From assembly GCF_000373565.1 (NCBI RefSeq), contig NZ_KB891804.1:143706-207705 (forward strand): a stretch of 64,000 nucleotides of DNA, written 5' to 3'. Shown piece after piece: positions 43,116 through 51,697 of the stretch. The DNA comes from Streptomyces sp. HmicA12 (GTDB lineage: Bacteria > Actinomycetota > Actinomycetes > Streptomycetales > Streptomycetaceae). The notes beneath the pieces were generated by a model. It was not told where the DNA came from, made no database searches, and saw only the letters and a list, made by a program, of their open reading frames with translations. The position numbers were made by a program, and so were the translations under genes. The stretch's first letter is position 1; the number at the start of each line of letters is the position of its first letter.

Positions 43116-44162
43116 CTACGGACGAGGCCGGACCCCAGGGGACGAGGCCGTCGAACCCCGAACCACCAGCTCCGGCATGAACACGAATTCGCTGTGCGGC
43201 GCGGGCGTCCCGGCCACCTCTTCCAGCAACGTGTTGACGGCCGCCTGGCCCATGGCGTGCACCGGTTTGCGGATGGTCGTCAGGGGCGGATCGGTGAACG
43301 CGATGAGCGGCGAGTCGTCGAAGCCGACCACCGAGACGTCCTTCGGCACGTCGAGGCCGCGCCCCCGTGCCGCCCGCACGGCACCGAGTGCCATCATGTC
43401 GCTCGCGCAGACCACCGCCGTGCAGTCCCGGTCGAGGAGCGCGGAGGCGGCTGCCTGGCCGCCCTCCAGCGTGTACAGGGAGTGCTGGACGAGATCGCGC
43501 TCCACGTCCTCGGCGGGCAGCCCGAGGAGCTGCGTCATCGTCCGCACGAAGCCCTCGATCTTGCGCTGCACGGGCACGAAGCGGCGCGGCCCGAGCGCCA
43601 GGCCGATCCTGGTGTGGCCGAGCGAGACCAGATGGGTCACGGCGAGCCGGGCCGCGGCCCGGTCGTCGGGCGAGATGAAGGGGGCCGCTATCGCCGGGGA
43701 GAAGCCGTCGACGAGCACGAACGGGACGCCCTTGCCGCGCAGCGCCTCGTAGCGCCGCATGTCGGCCGTGGTGTCGGCGTGCAGTCCGGAGACGTAGATG
43801 ATGCCGCCGACCCCGCGGTCCACCAGCATCTCGGTCAGTTCGTCCTCGGTGGAGCCGCCCGGGGTCTGGGTGGCGAGCACCGGGGTGTACCCCTGCCGGG
43901 TCAGGGCCTGCACGACGACCTGGGCGAGCGCCGGGAAGATCGGGTTCTCCAGCTCCGGCGTGATCAGGCCGACCAGGCCCGCGCTGCGGTGCCGCAGCCG
44001 CACCGGCCGCTCGTAACCGAGCACGTCGAGTGCGGCGAGGACGGACTGGCGGGTGGCGGCGGCGACCCCGGGCTTGCCGTTGAACACGCGGCTGACGGTC
44101 GCTTCGCTGACCCCCGCTTGCGCTGCTATGTCGGCCATGCGTGCGGTCACGGAAGTGGACAC
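43116..44162 (-). CDS. LacI family regulator, MalR/Reg1-like
   Basis: A 348-residue LacI repressor. Helix-turn-helix RMADIAAQAGVSEATVSRVF near the N-terminus; hinge LDVLGYERPVRLRHRSAGLV; ligand domain ending FMPELVVRGSTASSPG. The sequence is strongly reminiscent of MalR/Reg1, the maltose-regulon repressor of Streptomyces (recollection, not a search). In S. coelicolor malR lies beside malEFG, but no maltose transporter is encoded here. Start GTG 44162 is preferred; ATG 44138 would cut into the helix-turn-helix domain. Confidence 0.85.
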   Translation of the reverse strand: MSTSVTARMADIAAQAGVSEATVSRVFNGKPGVAAATRQSVLAALDVLGYERPVRLRHRSAGLVGLITPELENPIFPALAQVVVQALTRQGYTPVLATQTPGGSTEDELTEMLVDRGVGGIIYVSGLHADTTADMRRYEALRGKGVPFVLVDGFSPAIAAPFISPDDRAAARLAVTHLVSLGHTRIGLALGPRRFVPVQRKIEGFVRTMTQLLGLPAEDVERDLVQHSLYTLEGGQAAASALLDRDCTAVVCASDMMALGAVRAARGRGLDVPKDVSVVGFDDSPLIAFTDPPLTTIRKPVHAMGQAAVNTLLEEVAGTPAPHSEFVFMPELVVRGSTASSPGVRPRP

Positions 44163-44364
44163 TACCGGCGACCCGCCGTATTGCCCACCGGTGGCCCCGC
44201 CAGGCAAGTGCGGTGGTCGTGCGCCGAGTTGAGGGGCGTGCACGGCGCACGGCCACTCGGAACGGTGAAGGTCCGCGAACGGCCGACATGCCCCTTGCGG
44301 GCGGCGGTAGCTTGGTGGGGCGGGCCGAGGGGGCCCGCAGGTTCGCCGCAAGGGGGTGTTGTGC

Positions 44365-46020
44365 GTGAACGCCACCGCCCTGGAGACGCGGCCGGAAGGC
44401 GGCCCTGAAGGCAGCACGGTCCTGGTGGTCGACGACACCGCCGCGAACCGCTACGCGCTGAGTGCCGTCCTCACCCGCGCCGGACACGTGGTCGTGCCCG
44501 TCGCCTCCGCGGGCGAGGCCCTCGTGGAGCTGGACGTCCGGCTGCGGACCGGCAGCCTGCCCGACGTGGTCCTCGTCGACGTGGGCCTGCCCGATCTCAG
44601 CGGCTACGAACTGTGCCGCAGGGTCAAGGCGTTGCCCTCCCTCGCCGGTATCCCCGTCGTCCACTTCTCCGCCCGTCCCGCGGCCCCCGTCGACCGCTGC
44701 CAGGCGCTCGACGCGGGCGGCGAGGCCTATCTGACGGTGCCCGCCGAGCCGGAGGAGATCCGCGCGGTGGTCCGGGCCGCCCTGCGCGGCGCCCGTGAAC
44801 TCACCCATGTCCAGCACCAGTTCACCCGCCTCACCCTGCTCTCCGAGGCCGTCGTCGAGGTGCAGGGCGCCCGCTGCCTCGGCGAGCTGGCCTCCACCGC
44901 GGCCGACGCGACGTCCCGGCTCACCGGGCACACCGCCGCCGTGTTCGTCCTCGGCGACGAGGGTGACGTGCACTGCGGCCTGTCCCGGCGCGCCCCGCAG
45001 GCCCCGCACCCCGGGGTGCCCGCGCCCCGCGACGAGGAGCGGGCCGCCGCGCTGGTCCGGCGCGTGATGTGCGCCCGGGGTGGCGTCCGCTCCACCGTCG
45101 TGCCCGGATCGCTGTGGCCCGAGGCGTACTTCGGGCCCGGTGACGTCCGGCTCGTCCTCGCCCGCAGCCGCGACGGCCTTCCGGTGTGCCTGGCCACGCC
45201 CGCCTACGCCGACGGGGCCGGGCGGATCGGCTCGCTCGTCGCCCAGCTGGCCCGGGCCACCGCGCTCGCCGCCGAACCCCTCCTCAGGTACGAGCAGGAG
45301 CGTCACGTGGCCCTCACCCTGCAACGCAGCTTCCTGCCCGCCCAGTTGCCCCACATGCCGGGCGTCGAGGTCGCCTTCCGCTACGAGCCGGCGTCCCAAC
45401 AGGCCGAGATCGGCGGGGACTTCTACGCCGCGCTGCCCACCCCGGCCGGGATCCTCGTCGGCATCGGCGACGTCGTGGGGCACTCCCTCGAAGCGGCCAC
45501 CGTGATGGTCGAGATCCGGCACGCGCTGCGCGCCTACAGCATCGAGGACCCGTGCCCCGGCCACCTGGTGACCCGCATCGACCGGATGCTCCAGCACTAC
45601 CACCCGGAGACCACGGCGACCCTGTGCCTGGCCCTCGTCGACCCGGACACCGGCCGCACCCTCGTGGCGAACGCGGGTCACATCCCGCCGCTGATCGTGC
45701 CCGACCGCGGCGTGCCGTACTACGCGAAGGCGGCGGGCCCGCTGCTCGGCCTCGGTCTGCCGCACCCCGAGCCGAGCGCGCTCGACGTCGGCGTCGGCGA
45801 CCGGCTGCTCATGGTCACCGACGGGCTCGTCGAGACCCGCGGCACCGACCTGGCGATCTCCCTGGAACAGCTGCGCGGCGCCGCGGCCGTCGCCCCGGCC
45901 GCGCCCGACGGCCTGTGCGACACGCTCATGTCGTGCTTCGGCCAGGACCGGGCCGACGACATCGCCCTCCTCGCCCTGCGGCTCAGCCCGGAGCCTTCGA
46001 CGCCAGATCCTTCTCCATGA
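44365..46020 (+). CDS. Receiver-domain PP2C/SpoIIE serine phosphatase
   Basis: A 551-residue cytoplasmic signalling protein. A response-regulator receiver (VLVVDDTAANRYAL, phospho-acceptor in LVDVGLPDLSG, about residues 15-135) is followed by a GAF-like region and a SpoIIE-type PP2C phosphatase (IGGDFYAAL, GIGDVVGHSLEAA, VTDGLVETRG, RADDIALLAL). Such RsbU/RsbP-like proteins dephosphorylate anti-anti-sigma factors in sigma-B-type stress pathways; the partners are not in this window. GTG 44365 is chosen because AGGGGG is 8 nt upstream. Its last 38 bp overlap the convergent GNAT gene. Confidence 0.92.
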   Translation: MNATALETRPEGGPEGSTVLVVDDTAANRYALSAVLTRAGHVVVPVASAGEALVELDVRLRTGSLPDVVLVDVGLPDLSGYELCRRVKALPSLAGIPVVHFSARPAAPVDRCQALDAGGEAYLTVPAEPEEIRAVVRAALRGARELTHVQHQFTRLTLLSEAVVEVQGARCLGELASTAADATSRLTGHTAAVFVLGDEGDVHCGLSRRAPQAPHPGVPAPRDEERAAALVRRVMCARGGVRSTVVPGSLWPEAYFGPGDVRLVLARSRDGLPVCLATPAYADGAGRIGSLVAQLARATALAAEPLLRYEQERHVALTLQRSFLPAQLPHMPGVEVAFRYEPASQQAEIGGDFYAALPTPAGILVGIGDVVGHSLEAATVMVEIRHALRAYSIEDPCPGHLVTRIDRMLQHYHPETTATLCLALVDPDTGRTLVANAGHIPPLIVPDRGVPYYAKAAGPLLGLGLPHPEPSALDVGVGDRLLMVTDGLVETRGTDLAISLEQLRGAAAVAPAAPDGLCDTLMSCFGQDRADDIALLALRLSPEPSTPDPSP

Positions 46021-46507
46021 GCGTCACGGCATAGCTGCTGCCGCCGGAGCCCGCCTTGAAGGGCTGCTCGCCCACGACCGCGTAACCACGGCCCTCGTAG
46101 TAGACGCGCAGCCGCGGGTTGCTCGCCACGCAGTCGAGCCGGCAGTGCGACCGGCCGCTGTCCGTGATCCGCCGCTCGACGTGCGCGAGGAGCTCCCCAC
46201 CGGTGCCGGCCGGTGCGCCGCGGCGCACCATCAGCCGGTGCACGTAACCGGCGACGGGCGGCTGCACGCCCCACGCGGGTTCGTCCTCCCACCACAGCTC
46301 GTACGCGCCGACGGCCTCGCCCCGCAGCTCCGCGAGCCACACCTCGCCCTCCTTGATCCGCAGCCGGAAGTGGTCCGCGTCCTTCTCGCCGGGCTTCCAC
46401 TGGTCGATGCCCCGGTCGATCATCCAGCGGGCCGCGCCGTCGTACAGCGCCACGAGCGTGTCCAGGTCGTCGGTGTCCGCTCTGCGGAACGCGAGTTGTG
46501 CCGTCAT
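45983..46507 (-). CDS. GNAT family N-acetyltransferase
   Basis: A 174-residue acetyltransferase with the GNAT fold. The acetyl-CoA pocket is VHRLMVRRGAPAGTGGELLAH, a somewhat altered Q/RxxGxG/A loop, and LDCVASNPRLRVYYEGRGYAVVGEQPF gives the C-terminal strand-helix. The acceptor is unknown. ATG 46507. It overlaps the end of the phosphatase gene by 38 bp in convergent orientation. Confidence 0.9.
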   Translation of the reverse strand: MTAQLAFRRADTDDLDTLVALYDGAARWMIDRGIDQWKPGEKDADHFRLRIKEGEVWLAELRGEAVGAYELWWEDEPAWGVQPPVAGYVHRLMVRRGAPAGTGGELLAHVERRITDSGRSHCRLDCVASNPRLRVYYEGRGYAVVGEQPFKAGSGGSSYAVTLMEKDLASKAPG

Positions 46508-46566
46508 GCCGATCACCGTAAAGGTGTGGGGCCAGCACATCCGCACGTCACCCCACCGGAGGCCTC

Positions 46567-46917
46567 ATGCCGAACATCACCGTCGACCACTCCGCCGGCC
46601 TCGACGACCGGATCGACCGGGCCGGGCTCGCGGGCGCCGTGCACCAGGCCTGTGTCGAGACCGTGGCCGCGCGCACCGCGGCCTGCAAGACCCGGTTCCG
46701 CCGCGCGGACGAGACGGTCGTCGGCGACGGCGCCGAGGACGCGCAGGTCGTCCACCTCGAGATCGCCCTCCTCGCGGGCCGCACACAGGAGGCGAAGACG
46801 GCACTGGCGGAGGCCGTACTCGCCCTGCTGCCCGAGCACATCAAGAACCCGGAGGGCTGCCACCTGTCGGTGGAGGTCCGGGACCTGGAGCCGGCGTACA
46901 AGTCGGCGCGGGGCTAG
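46567..46917 (+). CDS. 5-carboxymethyl-2-hydroxymuconate isomerase-like protein
   Basis: A 116-residue member of the CHMI branch of the tautomerase superfamily. The sequence MPNITVDHSAGL places Pro as the first residue after Met removal, the catalytic base of these enzymes, and CHLSVEVRDLEPAYKS is the C-terminal CHMI signature. In E. coli HpaF acts in homoprotocatechuate breakdown, but no such pathway genes adjoin it here, so its substrate is uncertain. GGAGG lies upstream of the ATG. Confidence 0.85.
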   Translation: MPNITVDHSAGLDDRIDRAGLAGAVHQACVETVAARTAACKTRFRRADETVVGDGAEDAQVVHLEIALLAGRTQEAKTALAEAVLALLPEHIKNPEGCHLSVEVRDLEPAYKSARG

Positions 46918-46918
46918 G

Positions 46919-46938
46919 AGCGCCCCGTCCGGGGCGCT
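46919..46938. terminator. Bidirectional terminator
   Basis: A 9-bp perfect stem AGCGCCCCG/CGGGGCGCT with a 2-base centre between the converging isomerase and TetR genes. Confidence 0.7.
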
Positions 46939-46944
46939 GCCCGT

Positions 46945-47637
46945 TCAGACCGGAGCCAGCGCGGAGAGCCGCCCGATCAACTCGGCGAACGGACCGTCCG
47001 CAGGCTCCCCCGAGAGAAGGCGGCGCAACAGCGCCGCCATCTCGGAGTCGTACGCGGCGCTCACCGCGGCCAGCGCCGCGAAGTCGTGCACCAGCTGACG
47101 CTCCAGCTCCCCGCGGGGAATCCGTCGTCCGTCCAGCCAGATCAGCGCCGTCGACTCGGCGAGCGAGATCCAGGACCGGACGACGAGTTCCAGGCGCGGG
47201 GACGGGGTCACGATCCCCAGGTGCGCCAGGATCTGGACGTACGCGGCCTGCCGCACGGAGTCGATCAGCGCGTTCGTCGCCGAGGAGCCGACGGCCGGGC
47301 CGCCGCGCATCAGCGCCGAGAAACCGGGCCCGTGCTCGTCCACGAAGTCGAAGAACCGGCCCATCACGCGCAGCAGCCGCGCGCCGAGCGGCCCCTCCCG
47401 CGGCTCCTCGAACCGCTCCGCCAGATCCTCGGCGGCCCGCTTCAACGCGGCCTCGTACAGGCTGAGTTTGCCGGGGAAGTAGTGGTAGACCAGCGGCCGC
47501 GAGATGCCCGCGGCGGCCGCTATCTCGTCGATGGAGACGTCGTCGGGGGAGCGGTGGCTGAACAGTTCGAGGGCGACCCCGATCAACTGCCGCCGCCGCT
47601 CCTCGACTCCCATCCTGCGCCGCACCCCGGTAGTCAT
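46945..47637 (-). CDS. TetR family regulator of the di-iron oxygenase operon
   Basis: A 230-residue repressor with helix-turn-helix VSIDEIAAAAGISRPLVYHYFPGKLSLYEAAL at about residues 34-65. It is the third gene after a di-iron protein and a ferredoxin-type reductase on the same strand. A dyad (CGTCA-ATGTAC-TGACG) over the operon promoter at 49655-49670 is its probable operator. The ligand is unknown; TetR proteins next to such oxygenases often sense fatty or aromatic compounds. Confidence 0.88.
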   Translation of the reverse strand: MTTGVRRRMGVEERRRQLIGVALELFSHRSPDDVSIDEIAAAAGISRPLVYHYFPGKLSLYEAALKRAAEDLAERFEEPREGPLGARLLRVMGRFFDFVDEHGPGFSALMRGGPAVGSSATNALIDSVRQAAYVQILAHLGIVTPSPRLELVVRSWISLAESTALIWLDGRRIPRGELERQLVHDFAALAAVSAAYDSEMAALLRRLLSGEPADGPFAELIGRLSALAPV

Positions 47638-47694
47638 GCCGAACACTCTACCGAGCGGATCAGGGCGCTCCCTTACGCGGTCGCCACGGGGTCG

Positions 47695-48774
47695 CTACAG
47701 GTCGAGCACGAGGCGCTCACCGCGGGTCCGCGAGACGCAGATGAGCATCGAGTCGTCCCGCTCGGCGTCGGTGAGGAGCTCGTCGCGGTGGTCGATCTCC
47801 CCTTCCAGGACGCGCTGTTGGCAGGTTCCGCAGAAGCCCTGTTCGCAGGAGTACGAGACGCCGGGCACCGCGGCGCGCACCGCCGCGAGCACCGTGGTGC
47901 CGGCCGGGACGTCGACGACCTTGCCGCTGCGCCGCAGCTCGACCTCGAACGGTCCGTCGCCGTCCGCGGAGTTCCGGGGCGCGAACCGCTCCAGGTGCAG
48001 GGCGCGGCCCTCGGGCAGCGCCGCCTCCACGGCCGCCATCAGACCCTCGGGCCCGCAGCAGTACACGGCCGTGCCGGGCGCGGTGTCCGCGAGCGCGGCG
48101 GCGAGGTCCGGCAGTCCGGCCTCGTCCTCGGGCACGACGGTGACCCGCTCGGACCGCTCCCCGGCGAGCTTCACCACGTCCTCCAGGAACGGCATCGAGG
48201 CCCGCGTCCGGCCCCCGTACAGCAGCTTCCACGCGGCACCCCGTGCCTCGGCGGCCCGCAGCATCGGCAGGATCGGGGTGAGTCCGATGCCTCCCGCGAC
48301 GAAGAGGTAGGACGGCGCGTCGGCGTCCAGCGGGAAGCGGTTGCGCGGCCCGCGCACCTCCACCTCCGCGCCCTCCAGCAGCTGCTCGTGCACCTCGCGC
48401 GAGCCGCCGCGCCCGCCCTCGCCCTCCGGGATCAGCCGGGTGGCGACGGTGTACGAGGACGTGTCCTCCGGGTCGCCGCACAGCGAGTACTGCCGTACGA
48501 GACCGGAGGGCAGCACCAGATCGAGGTGGGCGCCCGGCTGCCAGGCGGGCAACCGCTCGCCCTCCAGGCGGAGTTGGACCACTCCGTCGGCTATCTGCTC
48601 GTGCCGGGTGATGAGCAGGCGCAGCGCGCGGGCCCGCGGCCGCCCCGAGACCGGCTCCTCCAGGGCGGGCAGCGGCCACAGCGGCGAACCCTGGATCCTG
48701 CGGCGCAGCGCGCGGCGGACGACGAGCGCGGCGCCCGCGACGACGGCGGCCCGGGTGAGCGTACGGGCCTTCAT
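47695..48774 (-). CDS. Oxygenase-type reductase with FAD/FMN, NAD and 2Fe-2S domains
   Basis: A 359-residue electron-transfer protein. After a short N-terminal hydrophobic/basic stretch comes a flavin domain (VRQYSLCG), an NAD-binding domain (VAGGIGLTPILPMLRAA, CCGPEGLM) and a C-terminal plant-type [2Fe-2S] domain with ligands spaced C-x4-C-x2-C-x27-C (CEQGFCGTC ... ICVSR). This is the layout of phthalate dioxygenase reductase and of the reductases that feed bacterial oxygenases. The ATG at 48774 overlaps the stop of the upstream di-iron gene (ATGA), so it is almost certainly its electron donor. Confidence 0.92.
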   Translation of the reverse strand: MKARTLTRAAVVAGAALVVRRALRRRIQGSPLWPLPALEEPVSGRPRARALRLLITRHEQIADGVVQLRLEGERLPAWQPGAHLDLVLPSGLVRQYSLCGDPEDTSSYTVATRLIPEGEGGRGGSREVHEQLLEGAEVEVRGPRNRFPLDADAPSYLFVAGGIGLTPILPMLRAAEARGAAWKLLYGGRTRASMPFLEDVVKLAGERSERVTVVPEDEAGLPDLAAALADTAPGTAVYCCGPEGLMAAVEAALPEGRALHLERFAPRNSADGDGPFEVELRRSGKVVDVPAGTTVLAAVRAAVPGVSYSCEQGFCGTCQQRVLEGEIDHRDELLTDAERDDSMLICVSRTRGERLVLDL

Positions 48775-49652
48775 CGGGCCGCCCCCGTCCGGGCCTCGGC
48801 CGCGGTCGCCGCCGGGGACGAGGCGAGATAGGCGACGGCCTGCGCGGTGTCGCCCTCCTGCTCCGGGTGGTAACTCCGGCTCAGATAGCGGGGGATGGAC
48901 CGCACCATCGCCCCGGTCGAGGGCAGCACGCCCTGCTTGCCGCCCCGGTGGAAGTCCTTGAAGCTCGCCTTGCCGTCGACCAGCGTCGGATCGTTCTCCA
49001 TGAAGAACCGCGCGCCGCGCTGCCACAGGAAGACGAGCGCCGTGAAGGCGGTGGCCCAGGTGCGTACGCGCCGCCGGTAGCTGCCGTCGAGGTGCTCGAA
49101 CAGCTCGAAGGCCACCGAGCGGTGCTCGACCTCCTCCGCGCCGTGCCAGCGCAGCAGGTCGAGCATGGTCGGATCGGCGCCGCGCCGGTCCAGCTCGTCG
49201 GCGTTCAGCACCCAGTCCCCGAGGAACGCGGTGTAGTGCTCGATCGCCGCGATCAGCGCGACCCGCTCCATCAGCCACCACCGGCGCGCCTTGCCCGGCG
49301 GCAGCGTCCGGTCGCCGAGCAGCTTCTCGAAGAACCAGTCCACCTGGGCCGTGTACGGCGTCGGGTCGAGCCCCTGCTCGCGCAGGTGCGGCAGCACTTC
49401 GTCGTGCGCCTGCGAGTGCATGGCCTCCTGGCCGATGAACCCGATCACGTCCTCGCGCAGCCGGTCGTCCTCGATGAGGGGCAGGACCTGCTTGTAGACG
49501 TGCACGAACCAGCGCTCGCCCGCAGGCAGGAGCAGGTGCAGCACGTTGATGGTGTGCGTGGCGAACGGGTCGCCCGGGAGCCAGTGCAGCGGGGTCCTGT
49601 CCCAGGCGAAGGACACCTGGCGTGCCTTCAGCGTGACGCGCTTATTAGACAT
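48771..49652 (-). CDS. PF10118-type protein, probable di-iron oxygenase (usually annotated metal-dependent hydrolase)
   Basis: A 293-residue helical protein of the family usually called metal-dependent hydrolase (PF10118). It shows the complete ferritin-like di-iron set: Glu46, E76-xx-H79 (EAMH), Glu138 and E174-xx-H177 (EVEH). Two ExxH motifs plus two lone Glu are the ligands of oxygen-activating carboxylate di-iron enzymes. Translational coupling to a 2Fe-2S/flavin reductase supports an oxygenase or desaturase role instead of hydrolysis (inference). The promoter is probably leaderless (TACATT 12 nt before ATG 49652) and overlaps a TetR-type dyad. Confidence 0.88.
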   Translation of the reverse strand: MSNKRVTLKARQVSFAWDRTPLHWLPGDPFATHTINVLHLLLPAGERWFVHVYKQVLPLIEDDRLREDVIGFIGQEAMHSQAHDEVLPHLREQGLDPTPYTAQVDWFFEKLLGDRTLPPGKARRWWLMERVALIAAIEHYTAFLGDWVLNADELDRRGADPTMLDLLRWHGAEEVEHRSVAFELFEHLDGSYRRRVRTWATAFTALVFLWQRGARFFMENDPTLVDGKASFKDFHRGGKQGVLPSTGAMVRSIPRYLSRSYHPEQEGDTAQAVAYLASSPAATAAEARTGAAR

Positions 49653-49654
49653 GG

Positions 49655-49670
49655 CGTCAATGTACTGACG
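49655..49670 (-). promoter_or_regulatory. Dyad over the promoter of the di-iron oxygenase operon
   Basis: CGTCA-ATGTAC-TGACG is a 5-6-5 perfect dyad beginning 3 bp upstream of the start codon and containing the -10-like TACATT (minus strand). A half copy CGTCAGTA recurs at 49718-49725. It is a candidate site for the TetR protein encoded at the end of the operon. Confidence 0.55.
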
Positions 49671-49740
49671 GGTAGACGTGGCGGTACAGCCCCTTGCGGC
49701 GACTTTCTTTACTTGATCGTCAGTAATGCGAGGCCTCTCC

Positions 49741-51639
49741 TCATCGCAGCGTGGTGACCTGCTTGCCGCTCGCCGTGCCGCCCTTCAGGGACACCTTCGC
49801 GTCCCGCGCCACCTTCACCGCCAACAGGTTCCCCGCGCCGGTGGAACCCGCCGCCGTGACCGAGTTGACCTGCTTGCTGCCCGCCGCCACCAGGTACCAG
49901 GTGCCGGCCCGCGACTTCCAGCGGACGCCCGCGAGGACCACGGGGTCGCGGGAGCCGCACGCGGGGGAGGTCTCCGACTTCGCCGCGACGACCGAGGCGG
50001 CCGCGCCCGGGGTGCGGAACAGGGCGAGGGTGCGCGGGCTGCCGCCCTGCCAGGTCTCGGCGCGGGTGCACACCCACTCCGCCGTCCCGTTGGCCTCGGG
50101 GAGCGGCTGCCGCGCGTACGCCCAGGAGTTGACGGAGCGCACTCCGTGCGAGCGGGCCGCCGCCAGCGAGCAGGCGGTGGCCGACCAGTCGGCCGCCCTG
50201 GAGTCGCGGGGCGCGTCCGGGCGGCCCGAGGTGAGCTGTGCGGGGACGAGTTCGCCGAGGTCGGTGGTGAGCCGGGTGCCGGAGGAGTCGGTGAGCGCCA
50301 GCGCGTTCCACGACGTACAGCTCTCGGCGAGGGCCGGGCTGAGGAACGGGGAGGTGACGCCGTCGGACGTGCGGGTCAGCTTCAGCGGTGCCGCGTCCGG
50401 CTTCAGCAGGTCGCGGACCGAGGCGCCGGACACCCAAGGGGCCGTCAGATAGCGGACGTTGCCGTCGGAGCGGTCCAGGACGACGGCGCTCGCCTGCCCG
50501 GCGGTGGCCCCGTCGACGCGGGCGAAGTCGAGGGCGGCGCCGCTCGTGCCGTTCTTCGGTTCGGCGTAGCGGACGATGCGCAGGCCGTCGTAGAGGACGA
50601 CGACACGGGCCTGGTCGACCTCGCCCGCGTAGAGCAGCTGCGCGGGCCCGGGCGGGGCGCCCGCCGGGGTGCCGGGCGTCGCCGAGACCTGCACGGACTC
50701 GCCCGGCCGCGCCCACACCGCGAGCGCGCGGCGCAGCAGCTCCGTGTCGCCGGTGAGATCGCCGCGCGCGGGCCACACCGAGAAGTCGGTGCGCGAGGAG
50801 GTCTGCCAGACGCCCGCGGCCACCCTCGTCAACTTGCTCGGATCCAGAGCCGCTTGACCCGCGGGGTTGCGCGCGTAAGGCGGTGCGGCCGCGCCGTCCG
50901 GGCCCCAGTCGTCGGCCGGCAGGCCGAGCAGCGCCCCGCACACGACGAGTGCCGCGACCGCCGCGAGGCCCGCCTTCGCGTGCTGGCGGCGGCGCATCAG
51001 GTCGGTGGGGCGGGCGTGCAGGGAACACGGGTCGAACTCGGGGGAGTTCAGGAGCGCGGGCTGCGACTCGACCCCCGCGGCCCGCACCAGCGCCGCCGCC
51101 GCGTCCTCCGGGGTGCAGCCCGCCGACGTCAGGGTCGTACTGATCGCCGTGTCGTCCAGGCGCTCCAGCCCGCGCAGCACGTACGCGGCGCGGGCCGGCC
51201 CGTCGAGCGCCGACAGCGCCTGGTCCAGGGCGAGTTCGTCGGCGCCGCCGGACTTCGGGAAGAGCCGGAGCCCCCGCACCTGCGGGAGCAGCGGCGGCAG
51301 CTGGGCCCGCTTCGGCCAGGCCGAGAGGCGCAGCGGCAGCCCCGCGTCCAGGGCGCTGCGCAGCACCCGCAGGCGTACGTAGGCGTAGCCCGGGTCGCCC
51401 GCCGTGCGCGCGGGTGCCGGCGCCGTCCGGCCGCGGGGCAGCGCCCGCTGGGTGACGGAGTGGGCGGTGAGCACCCGGCGGTTGCGGCCGAGGCCCGGCG
51501 GCAGCACCAGGTAGGCGAGGCGGACCAGGCGGGGGTAGTGCTCCACCAGGGCCGCCTCCGCCTGTTCGACGTCGATCACGTCGGCCGGGGCGGGTGCGCC
51601 GGGGGCCGGGGGCTTGGGTTGCTGCACCTTTGACTGCAC
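49741..51639 (-). CDS. One-pass membrane protein with sigma-factor-like N-terminus
   Basis: 632 residues, no recognised family. Residues ~20-195 read like a degenerate ECF sigma factor: EAALVEHYPRLVRLAYLVLP resembles region 2, and ALSALDGPARAAYVLRGLERLDDTAISTTL...CTPEDAAAALVRA resembles region 4. A single membrane segment spans ~223-241, and the remaining ~390 residues lie outside, with Cys pairs and beta-rich character and no known motif. Start GTG 51639 is uncertain: it has no Shine-Dalgarno, and the palindrome GTTCAGCTGAAC (51640-51651) touches it; GTG 51627 is an alternative. It may be a membrane-tethered regulator (inference). Confidence 0.75.
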   Translation of the reverse strand: MQSKVQQPKPPAPGAPAPADVIDVEQAEAALVEHYPRLVRLAYLVLPPGLGRNRRVLTAHSVTQRALPRGRTAPAPARTAGDPGYAYVRLRVLRSALDAGLPLRLSAWPKRAQLPPLLPQVRGLRLFPKSGGADELALDQALSALDGPARAAYVLRGLERLDDTAISTTLTSAGCTPEDAAAALVRAAGVESQPALLNSPEFDPCSLHARPTDLMRRRQHAKAGLAAVAALVVCGALLGLPADDWGPDGAAAPPYARNPAGQAALDPSKLTRVAAGVWQTSSRTDFSVWPARGDLTGDTELLRRALAVWARPGESVQVSATPGTPAGAPPGPAQLLYAGEVDQARVVVLYDGLRIVRYAEPKNGTSGAALDFARVDGATAGQASAVVLDRSDGNVRYLTAPWVSGASVRDLLKPDAAPLKLTRTSDGVTSPFLSPALAESCTSWNALALTDSSGTRLTTDLGELVPAQLTSGRPDAPRDSRAADWSATACSLAAARSHGVRSVNSWAYARQPLPEANGTAEWVCTRAETWQGGSPRTLALFRTPGAAASVVAAKSETSPACGSRDPVVLAGVRWKSRAGTWYLVAAGSKQVNSVTAAGSTGAGNLLAVKVARDAKVSLKGGTASGKQVTTLR

Positions 51640-51651
51640 GTTCAGCTGAAC
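51640..51651. promoter_or_regulatory. Palindrome at the start of the sigma-like membrane protein gene
   Basis: GTTCAGCTGAAC is a perfect 12-bp palindrome directly before the GTG at 51639 and 47 bp from the end of the GH89 gene. Possible operator; no direct support. Confidence 0.3.
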
Positions 51652-51697
51652 GAGCGAATCGTGCGATGGTCACAGGGGGCCCGCGCCCCCGCTCCGG

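Noticed and set aside
43078..45765. An 895-codon minus-strand frame across the LacI and SpoIIE phosphatase genes
   Set aside because: Shadow of two well-supported genes.
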